Program-made: the position numbers and the translations under genes
The notes under the pieces: generated by a model
The model's input: the letters and a program-made list of their open reading frames with translations, nothing else
Database searches by the model: none
What the model was told of the DNA's origin: nothing
Part shown: one piece after another, positions 1-5,235 of the stretch
How positions within the stretch are numbered: the stretch's first letter is position 1
Layout: each line of letters opens with the position of its first letter
Assembly (NCBI GenBank): GCA_021204605.1
Contig: JAJPZD010000169.1
Span: forward strand, 1 to 5,235
Direction: 5' to 3'
Length of the DNA stretch: 5,235 nucleotides
Source of the DNA: Prevotella sp.
GTDB lineage: Bacteria; Bacteroidota; Bacteroidia; Bacteroidales; Bacteroidaceae

Positions 1-2
1 CC

Positions 3-770
3 AATTCGGGACTTTTTGACTTTTATCGCATAACGTACTTCACCGCATGCTTACACAAAATTTTTTCAAGTTCAGACTTTGATAAGTCTATTAGTATCGG
101 TGATCAACTTGTTTTTGACAAACAAAGTTTAAAGATTGTTCGTATTGATTTAGTGTGGAAAGGAACAGATCTTGATATTTGTGCCTTTTTATTAGGAAGA
201 GATGGACTAATTCACGACAAGTCAGATTTAGTCTATTTTAACTCACAGCTTCGTTGGAAACCCAAGAAAGATTTTAGTGATCCTCATTTCAATCAGTTTG
301 AAGGAGAATTGAGTACTTGGGATAAAGAGCGTAATAATTTTAAAAACCAACGTAAGTGGATGGCTGCTACGCTACCTGTTTCATCTGATGGATCTGTCAT
401 TGGCTCATGGGATGATATGGCAGATGATGAAGATGGCGATTGTGGAGAAACTATGTATGTATTACTTGAGGAGATTGATACGAGAAAATATGAATCTATA
501 GTTTTTGCCGCAGTAGTAGCAAAAGAAAGAATTAAAGCTGGTGAGACATTTGAAAATGCACATGATCCTGTAGTCAATATTTGTGATGAAGAAGCAGAAG
601 ATGACGATTTAATTGCTGAATATAAACTTGCACAACAATTTCCTGGTAAAGATGCAGTATGTTTTGGAAAAGTAGTATTTGATCAAGAATCTAATTTATG
701 GAGTTTTGAGCCTATGGCAGATAGCTATAAGGGGGGTATGGAATTTTTGGCAAGGGAAGTTTTCGATTAA
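3..770 (+). CDS. TerD-family calcium-binding stress protein, 5' end unresolved
   Basis: TerD proteins are cytosolic Ca2+-binding beta-sandwich proteins of tellurite/chemical-stress (Ter) systems. The frame shows the family's landmarks in order: an N-terminal strand SISIGDQLVFDK (87-122), the metal-binding DLD motif followed by CAFLLGRDG (168-206), an acidic loop DDMADDEDGD (411-440), and the C-terminal block with AEYKL, AVCFGK and SFEPMADSYKGGMEFLAREV (about 618-764). Relative to standard TerD there is an insertion of some 40-50 residues rich in K, W and N between YFNS and the acidic loop (about 246-405), which I take as a subfamily trait. The first in-frame ATG/GTG/TTG is GTG 153, but it falls inside a core strand and the conserved N-terminus lies upstream, so it is unlikely to be the real start. 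The frame stays open to base 3, giving 255 residues in the window. Either the gene begins outside the window, or it begins at ATG 47 and is shifted by the T6 run at 61-66. The family call is firm; the start is not. The next gene follows after 11 nt. Confidence 0.85.
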   Translation, partial: NSGLFDFYRITYFTACLHKIFSSSDFDKSISIGDQLVFDKQSLKIVRIDLVWKGTDLDICAFLLGRDGLIHDKSDLVYFNSQLRWKPKKDFSDPHFNQFEGELSTWDKERNNFKNQRKWMAATLPVSSDGSVIGSWDDMADDEDGDCGETMYVLLEEIDTRKYESIVFAAVVAKERIKAGETFENAHDPVVNICDEEAEDDDLIAEYKLAQQFPGKDAVCFGKVVFDQESNLWSFEPMADSYKGGMEFLAREVFD

Positions 771-781
771 ACTTATTTAAT

Positions 782-1324
782 ATGGCTAATGAACGTAAAA
801 AGATTTTCTCACCTGAAGATTTTGACAAAGAGCCTAAAAGAAAACCGTGGTATAAAAAGCCATGGCCTTGGGTAATATTGGCTCTAATATTAGTTGCCAT
901 CATAATAGTTTGTGTATTCAAAGGATGTAATACTAATTCAAAGGATTCTTCTAATGAGGCTGTTGTCTCAGATACGATACAAAATTCAGTAGTCGATGAT
1001 TCGGCAGCAACTAATAAAGATGAAGGTGCACCTGTGAATGGAGAAGAAAATGCCAATGAGGAGTATCCAGAAACATCGTCTAATAATGGAGAAGAACCAG
1101 TTAGAAGCGATGAGAATGTAGTTCCGACACAAGCAACTATCAATACTTCAAAGCAAGTTGGAAATACATTATCAGAAAGTGTTTCAAATGACGTTGAGGC
1201 AGAGGCGATGAAAGTGATTCGGGGCGACTATGGAGATGGTCAGGTGAGAAAGGATAATCTTGGCTCAAAGTACCAGACCATTCAAAACAGGGTGAATGAA
1301 CTTAAACGCGCGGGAGTATTCTAA
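782..1324 (+). CDS. Membrane-anchored protein with C-terminal CW_7 (Cpl-7-like) motif
   Basis: This 180-residue protein has three parts. Residues 1-28 are basic and aromatic (KPKRKPWYKKPWPW), expected in the cytosol. Residues 29-46 form one hydrophobic helix. Residues 50-137 are a low-complexity S/N/E/D/V-rich linker. Residues 138-180 match the CW_7 repeat of Cpl-7 lysozyme as I remember it: V145-I-x-G148-x-Y150-G-x-G153, R156, L160, Y164-x-x-I-Q168-x-x-V-N172. The CW_7 motif is known to bind the glycan-dipeptide unit of peptidoglycan. The positive-inside rule puts the C-terminus in the periplasm, so I infer an inner-membrane tether to the cell wall; no catalytic domain is present. Cys49 just after the helix is not a lipobox, because the preceding helix is internal and the residues before it are FKG. 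The start ATG 782 lies 11 nt after the TerD stop in A/T-rich DNA, implying co-transcription. GC content jumps at the start of the CW_7 domain. Confidence 0.82.
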   Translation: MANERKKIFSPEDFDKEPKRKPWYKKPWPWVILALILVAIIIVCVFKGCNTNSKDSSNEAVVSDTIQNSVVDDSAATNKDEGAPVNGEENANEEYPETSSNNGEEPVRSDENVVPTQATINTSKQVGNTLSESVSNDVEAEAMKVIRGDYGDGQVRKDNLGSKYQTIQNRVNELKRAGVF

Positions 1325-1341
1325 GCGTTACAATATGTGAT

Positions 1342-1380
1342 AGGTGAGGGAGTGGAATAATATTCTGGACTTCTTCACCT
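1342..1380 (+). promoter_or_regulatory. Intercistronic RNA hairpin abutting a start codon
   Basis: Bases 1342-1353 (AGGTGAGGGAGT) pair with 1369-1380 (ACTTCTTCACCT) over 12 positions, ten Watson-Crick and two G-U. Inside, 1355-1358 (GAAT) pair with 1362-1365 (ATTC) around a three-base AAT loop, with a small asymmetric internal loop between the two stems. The structure fills most of the 56-nt gap after the CW_7 gene and ends at the base immediately before ATG 1381. No T-run follows, so a classical intrinsic terminator is unlikely. A hairpin in this place could hide the translation start of the small membrane protein, and through coupling that of the lipoprotein, or act as an RNA processing or stability element between the two halves of the operon. 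The fold is read directly from the sequence; the role is inferred. Confidence 0.6.
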
Positions 1381-1569
1381 ATGTATAGTTTAACTATGAT
1401 AGTTACAGTTATAATAGGTTTGGTTGTTTGGTTTGTAGTACCGATACTTACCAATGATGCGTTAAAGAAGAAATCACAGAAGAAGGCCGCCGCCATGCTG
1501 TGCCGTATAATCGGTATGGTTATCATTGTTGCGGCTTTAATCAAATATATAACATCTTTATTATCATGA
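1381..1569 (+). CDS. Small two-helix membrane protein (62 aa)
   Basis: I do not recognise a family. The 62-residue product has two hydrophobic segments, about residues 6-23 and 39-57, joined by a short basic loop, KKKSQKK (29-35). By the positive-inside rule the loop is cytosolic and both termini are periplasmic. The start ATG 1381 directly follows the hairpin; an alternative in-frame ATG at 1396 would still give both helices. The stop overlaps the start of the lipoprotein gene as ATGA (1566-1569), a classic sign of translational coupling and good support that this short frame is a real gene. Its position just ahead of a lipoprotein and a Ca2+ pump suggests an accessory or regulatory subunit of the envelope module, but nothing in the sequence proves that. 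Confidence 0.7.
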   Translation: MYSLTMIVTVIIGLVVWFVVPILTNDALKKKSQKKAAAMLCRIIGMVIIVAALIKYITSLLS

Positions 1570-2162
1570 AAGTTTCTATAATTCACAAGGCAATACTACT
1601 GTTGGGCATTTCATTATTAGTGCTGGGGTGCGGCAGGACCACGTCAAAAAACATGGAGGAAAAAACGGTCACGTTGTCGGAGGAGCAGGATGCGTTAATC
1701 GATGCCGGCTGGTATGTGCGATCTACAATGCCAAGCGGGGAGTTACCAGAGGAATACGGAGTGGAAAACCGTTACGGTCAGCAGGACAAGTATTTCGACA
1801 TAGAAATGGGGAATGGATGTGATGTCGCGATTAAGATAATGGATGCTGCGACAGACAAGTGCATACGATACGTGATAGTACCAGAGGGAACAGTGATTAA
1901 CACCCAGATGATACTACAGGGGAAGTATTATCTGAAGCTCGCATACGGAAAAGACTGGATGGAATATAACAATGGTGATGGAACATTGAAAGCCAAGTTC
2001 ACACGAAATGTAGCATACGGCCGTAGTGTCGATGCTTTTGACTTTGGGAAAAAGAACACATCACAGTTTGTCGATTATAAACTGCAAATAAATGTCGTGA
2101 ACAGTGAGGTGCAGAACAATTTCAATACAGTGAGTATCAGCGAGGAAGAGTTTATGGAATAA
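1566..2162 (+). CDS. Putative lipoprotein with conserved C-terminal beta-rich domain
   Basis: The 198-residue product begins with a lipoprotein signal: MKVSIIHK, a hydrophobic stretch (9-20) and the lipobox LVLGC with lipidated Cys22. I chose ATG 1566 because it starts exactly at this signal; the same frame is open back to ATG 1500, but that would put 22 odd residues before the signal and run deep into the preceding gene. After a short acidic linker, residues from about 55 look like a beta-sandwich domain, with stretches such as KYFDIEMGNGCDVAIK, GKYYLKLAYGKDWMEY, KFTRNVAYG and FDFGKKN. I remember similar blocks from uncharacterised Bacteroidota proteins but cannot name the family. Cys85 and Cys99 could form a disulfide in the periplasm. 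The residues just after Cys22 (GRTTSK) are not the acidic run typical of Bacteroidota surface export, so it probably faces the periplasm. It is ATGA-coupled to the gene before and 16 nt from the pump gene. Confidence 0.82.
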   Translation: MKVSIIHKAILLLGISLLVLGCGRTTSKNMEEKTVTLSEEQDALIDAGWYVRSTMPSGELPEEYGVENRYGQQDKYFDIEMGNGCDVAIKIMDAATDKCIRYVIVPEGTVINTQMILQGKYYLKLAYGKDWMEYNNGDGTLKAKFTRNVAYGRSVDAFDFGKKNTSQFVDYKLQINVVNSEVQNNFNTVSISEEEFME

Positions 2163-2178
2163 AAACATACAATATATT

Positions 2179-5061
2179 ATGACACAGAACAAACATTACA
2201 AAGGCTTGACCGATGCGGAAGTAACGGAAAGCCGCAGAAAGAATGGGGCTAATGTCCTCACGCCACCAGAACAAGACCCATGGTGGAAAGAGCTCTTGGG
2301 AAAATTCTATAAATTCAAGGGTCAGGAGGATGACCCAGACCCGTTAATCAGAATTTTGCTTATTGCAGGAGTAATTTCCGTTTTAATATCCTGTTATGAG
2401 AAATTCTGGTTGATGCAGGACTGGAAGGTTTTCTTTGAGCCGATAGGAATATTTGTCGCCATTCTGCTTGCTACCGGACTGGCATTTATCTTTGAGCAAA
2501 AGGCCAACAAGGCGTTCAAGATACTCAATCAGGTGAATGATGATGAGTTGGTGGAGGTGATGCGTAATGGAACCACAACAAACATTCCCCGTAAGGAAGT
2601 GGTTGTGGGAGACGTTGTCATCATTAACACAGGCGATGAGATACCAGCTGATGGGGAACTGTTGGATGCCGTTACGTTAAGTGTTGACGAATCAACGTTG
2701 ACTGGCGAGCCTATTTGTTCCAAGACAATAGACGAAGCGAATTTTGACAAGGAAGCGACATATCCATCAAATCATGTTCTTCGCGGCACGAAAGTAATGG
2801 AGGGGCATGGCGTGATGCGAGTTCTCAGAGTAGGAGATGCAACTGAAATGGGAAAGGTGTTTGAGGAAGCACAGATAGATGATTCCGTGAAAACACCTCT
2901 TAATGAACAGTTGGACGGACTTGCAGACTGGATTACCAATGTCAGCTATATTTTTGCGGGACTGATTATAGCCGGTCAGATGATACATTTTCTTGGATGG
3001 GGTAATTTGATGGCATGGTTGCTGATAATTCCAGTAGCGATATTCTTCTGGCTTGTAATAAAGAAATTCGTGGACTGGTCGAAATTGAATTGTGTCATTG
3101 CCATAATAGGCTTTATCATAGTTTTCTTTGGAATGGTGATAGGAGCGTTCTACATGACACACTTAGAGGCAGACAGTTCCGACTGGTCGCTACTGTTAGC
3201 CCATACGTTGAAGACCCTGATGGTTGCCGTTACGCTTATCGTAGTTGCAGTACCAGAGGGATTGCCGATGGCGGTAACATTGTCGTTGGCATACAGCATG
3301 AGCAGGATGTTGAAGACAAACAATCTTGTGCGCAAGATGCACGCCTGTGAGACGATGGGAGCCACCACAGTGATATGTACCGACAAGACAGGTACGTTGA
3401 CACAGAACCAGATGCAGGTTTACCAGACCAATTTCTTCGGCAAGCCGTCTGATGAGATACTATATGAGGGTATAGCCGTGAACTCAACTGCCCAGCTTGA
3501 CCTGACAGGCGAGAAAGCCCAAATATTAGGCAATCCGACAGAAGGCGCACTGCTTTTGTGGCTCAGAGAACGGGGAGCAGACTATCTTGATTTAAGGAGC
3601 AACGCCAAGCGCATAGAGGAGCTGCCATTCACCACGGAGCGCAAATACATGGCAACAGTGGTGAAATCAGTAACTGGAAAAAACATTCTATATGTGAAAG
3701 GCGCTCCTGAAATCATATACGCAATGTGCAAGAACACAAGTGGGGTATCAGAAAAGGAAATTGAGGGCTTGTTGCAGAATTACCAAAACCAGGCTATGCG
3801 AACACTCGGTTTCGCATACCAGGAAATAGGAGAAAAAGATAAAACTATTGCGAACAACAAAATAGTTGCCGAAAATCTTACCTTCCTTGGAGTAGTGGCA
3901 ATTTCAGACCCAGTACGTCTTGATGTGCCAGACGCAGTGAAAGAAGTAACAGATGCCGGTATTAAAGTAAAGATAGTAACAGGAGACACGCCTGGAACTG
4001 CAAAGGAGATAGGCCGTCAGATAGGATTATGGAACGATGATACTGACGGTGACATCAATATTATCACAGGATCGGAATTTGCGAAACTTACTGATAATGA
4101 ATTAAAGGAGCGAGTTGAAAATTTGAAGATAATAGCCCGTGCCCGTCCTATGGATAAGAAACAACTTGTGGAGGCACTTCAGGCAAACAACGAGGTGGTT
4201 GCCGTAACAGGAGATGGCACAAACGATGCTCCCGCGCTCAAAACCGCCCATGTGGGTTTGTCAATGGGGGATGGCACATCGGTTGCGAAAGAAGCATCAG
4301 ACATAACGATTATAGACAATTCGTTCTCGTCAATCGGCCGTGCGGTGATGTGGGGACGCTCTCTCTACAAGAACATCCAGAGATTTCTGTTGTTCCAGCT
4401 CACCGTTAATGTGGCGGCATGTTTCCTTGTTCTTATTGGTTCATTCATTGGAACAGAATCACCGCTTACCGTAACCCAAATGTTGTGGGTGAACCTTATA
4501 ATGGACACATTCGGTGCGATGGCACTCTCATCCTTGCCGCCATCTCGCAGCGTGATGAACGACAAGCCACGTAATAGAGAGGCATCCATTCTTTCAGGTT
4601 CCATGCTGTCAGAGCTTTTAGGTGTAGGCGTGTTATTCTTTGTAATAACACTTGGTTTCTATTGGCTGTTCAATCATGCGGAAGTAGTTTCTATTCCGCA
4701 GATGTTCCATGTTACAGTAGGGGGAGAATCGGAAATGACATCATACGAGGCAACTTTGCTGTTCTCAATCTTTGTCTGGACGCATTTCTGGTATATGTTT
4801 GATGCCCGCAGTTTTGAGACAAAGCAAAGCATATTCAAACTGAAAATGAGCCAAGGATTTTGGACCATTGTCAGTATCATAGTTATCGGACAGTTGTTTA
4901 TTACCGAAATAGCATACGAGTTTTTCAACGTAGAGCCGATGCTTCATACCCTTGACTGGCATTTCAATCCAATAGGTACTCTTGACTTCGTGATAATCGT
5001 AGTTGCCTCATCATTAGTACTTTGGGTTAGAGAGCTCTACCAATTGTTTAAGAAAAAATGA
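2179..5061 (+). CDS. P2B (PMCA-type) calcium-transporting P-type ATPase
   Basis: This 960-residue inner-membrane pump should export Ca2+ from the cytosol at the cost of ATP. The P-type landmarks are all present: actuator motif TGE (175-177), M4 motif PEGLP (359-363), phosphorylation site D402 in DKTGTLT, nucleotide-domain FTTERK (484-489) and KGAPE (507-511), DPVR (577-580), VTGD (600-603) and TGDGTNDAP (677-685). Ca2+-site residues E360 (M4), N772 and D776 (M6, NLIMD) are kept. In M5, QLTVNVAA has Ala747 where SERCA pumps have a site-I Glu, which is the P2B pattern and implies one Ca2+ per cycle. Helices: M1 55-73, M2 86-105, M3 255-272, M4 344-363, then six after residue 735. Two extra hydrophobic segments (277-294 and 303-326) lie between M3 and M4, and there is a short insertion (about 44-52) before M1. 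No calmodulin-type tail is seen. The start ATG 2179 fits the conserved N-terminus (HYKGLTDAEV). It is the last gene before a terminator. Confidence 0.96.
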   Translation: MTQNKHYKGLTDAEVTESRRKNGANVLTPPEQDPWWKELLGKFYKFKGQEDDPDPLIRILLIAGVISVLISCYEKFWLMQDWKVFFEPIGIFVAILLATGLAFIFEQKANKAFKILNQVNDDELVEVMRNGTTTNIPRKEVVVGDVVIINTGDEIPADGELLDAVTLSVDESTLTGEPICSKTIDEANFDKEATYPSNHVLRGTKVMEGHGVMRVLRVGDATEMGKVFEEAQIDDSVKTPLNEQLDGLADWITNVSYIFAGLIIAGQMIHFLGWGNLMAWLLIIPVAIFFWLVIKKFVDWSKLNCVIAIIGFIIVFFGMVIGAFYMTHLEADSSDWSLLLAHTLKTLMVAVTLIVVAVPEGLPMAVTLSLAYSMSRMLKTNNLVRKMHACETMGATTVICTDKTGTLTQNQMQVYQTNFFGKPSDEILYEGIAVNSTAQLDLTGEKAQILGNPTEGALLLWLRERGADYLDLRSNAKRIEELPFTTERKYMATVVKSVTGKNILYVKGAPEIIYAMCKNTSGVSEKEIEGLLQNYQNQAMRTLGFAYQEIGEKDKTIANNKIVAENLTFLGVVAISDPVRLDVPDAVKEVTDAGIKVKIVTGDTPGTAKEIGRQIGLWNDDTDGDINIITGSEFAKLTDNELKERVENLKIIARARPMDKKQLVEALQANNEVVAVTGDGTNDAPALKTAHVGLSMGDGTSVAKEASDITIIDNSFSSIGRAVMWGRSLYKNIQRFLLFQLTVNVAACFLVLIGSFIGTESPLTVTQMLWVNLIMDTFGAMALSSLPPSRSVMNDKPRNREASILSGSMLSELLGVGVLFFVITLGFYWLFNHAEVVSIPQMFHVTVGGESEMTSYEATLLFSIFVWTHFWYMFDARSFETKQSIFKLKMSQGFWTIVSIIVIGQLFITEIAYEFFNVEPMLHTLDWHFNPIGTLDFVIIVVASSLVLWVRELYQLFKKK

Positions 5062-5071
5062 TTTAACCAAG

Positions 5072-5108
5072 TGTCGCAGCGAATAGATATTCGTTGCGAC
5101 ATTTTTTT
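5072..5108 (+). terminator. Intrinsic terminator after the ATPase gene
   Basis: Bases 5073-5084 (GTCGCAGCGAAT) pair with 5089-5100 (ATTCGTTGCGAC) in a 12-bp stem with one G-U pair and an AGAT loop. A T-A pair (5072/5101) extends the stem, and seven T residues follow (5102-5108). The stem begins 11 bases after the pump's stop codon. It is the only classical terminator in the window and marks the 3' end of the operon. Confidence 0.93.
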
Positions 5109-5137
5109 GCATAACTAAATAGACATATATAAGTTTT
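5106..5137 (+). promoter_or_regulatory. Candidate Bacteroidota-type promoter for the next gene
   Basis: TTTG (5106-5109), a 20-nt gap and TAAGTTTT (5130-5137) match the Bacteroidota primary-sigma consensus TTTG-N19-21-TAnnTTTG, with the last base of the -7 box off. It points to the right and would serve a gene beginning near or after the window edge. The -33 element reuses the T-run of the terminator, so the two signals overlap. The match is by eye in AT-rich DNA and could be chance. Confidence 0.45.
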
Positions 5138-5218
5138 GGTAAAGAAAAATAAATGACAACAGAACATATAACATTGAGAGATTTGTAAATCACAAAAAAT
5201 AAGTATGCATTAAATAAT

Positions 5219-5235
5219 AAAGGATAGTTATATGT
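5219..5235 (+). promoter_or_regulatory. Possible ribosome-binding site and start of next gene, cut by edge
   Basis: AAAGGA (5219-5224) sits seven bases before an ATG at 5232-5234, the last codon in the window. It would suit a gene driven by the candidate promoter at 5106-5137, with an untranslated leader of roughly 90 nt. Only one codon is visible, so no product can be given. The other ATGs in this stretch lead to frames of 2 (5205) and 11 (5153) residues. Confidence 0.3.

Noticed and set aside
153..770. GTG 153 as the start of the TerD-family gene
   Set aside because: It begins inside the conserved strand VRIDLVWKG and would drop the N-terminal SISIGDQLVFDK block, which is in the same open frame upstream.
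928..930. Cys49 of the CW_7 protein as a lipidation site
   Set aside because: The preceding residues FKG do not fit a lipobox and the helix starts after 28 residues of basic, tryptophan-rich sequence unlike a signal peptide.
712..1143. Minus-strand open frames, including the 143-codon frame opposite genes 1 and 2
   Set aside because: They lie antisense to clearly coding genes, have Ser/Thr-rich low-complexity products mirroring the sense codons, and show no recognisable domain.
1342..1380. The intercistronic hairpin as an intrinsic terminator
   Set aside because: There is no T-run after the stem; the next bases are the start codon of a coupled gene.
1415..1422. TAGGTTTG, an exact match to the TAnnTTTG -7 box, as an internal promoter for the lipoprotein and pump genes
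   Set aside because: It lies within coding sequence and I see no TTTG 19-21 bases upstream; the nearest is TTTA at a 22-base gap.
1500..1565. Longer form of the lipoprotein starting at ATG 1500
   Set aside because: It would place 22 residues in front of a clean lipoprotein signal peptide and overlap the small membrane gene by 70 bases; ATG 1566 fits the signal and the ATGA overlap.
5153..5188. An 11-codon frame (MTTEHITLRDL) as a leader peptide of the next gene
   Set aside because: It is short, has no ribosome-binding site or attenuator structure after it, and is expected by chance in such DNA.

Overview
The window most likely comes from a member of the Bacteroidota, probably Bacteroidales with a Prevotella/Bacteroides-like character. 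It is fairly AT-rich. Gene starts are preceded by A/T-rich DNA rather than Shine-Dalgarno sequences. A pair of hexamers near the 3' end fits the Bacteroidota sigma-ABfr promoter pattern (TTTG, about 20 nt, TAnnTTTG). The best-recognised protein looks like the PMCA-type calcium pumps of this phylum. The organism call is an inference from these traits, not from a database match.

Layout, all on the + strand: (1) about 1-770, a TerD-family calcium-binding stress protein whose 5' end is unresolved. The homology runs upstream of the first in-frame start codon (GTG 153), so the gene is either cut by the window edge or carries a one-base slip in a T6 run at 61-66. (2) 782-1324, a single-pass inner-membrane protein with a low-complexity periplasmic linker and a C-terminal CW_7 (Cpl-7-like) muropeptide-binding motif. 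(3) 1342-1380, a long RNA hairpin ending at the base before the next start codon. (4) 1381-1569, a 62-residue protein with two membrane helices. (5) 1566-2162, a lipoprotein overlapping gene 4 by ATGA. (6) 2179-5061, a 960-residue P2B (PMCA-type) Ca2+-transporting ATPase. (7) 5072-5108, a strong intrinsic terminator, followed by a candidate promoter and, at the very edge, a possible start of the next gene.

The spacings (11 nt, 56 nt containing the hairpin, a 4-nt overlap, 16 nt) and the single clear terminator after the pump suggest one transcription unit, perhaps split or tuned at the hairpin. Taken together the products span the envelope: a cytosolic Ca2+-binding TerD protein, a membrane-anchored peptidoglycan-binding protein, a small membrane protein, a lipoprotein and a Ca2+ efflux pump. 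I infer a calcium-linked envelope-stress or Ter-type module. The individual families are known, but I do not know this five-gene combination as a described system. Base composition rises abruptly at about 1190, where the CW_7 domain begins, so the unit may have been assembled from parts of different origin.
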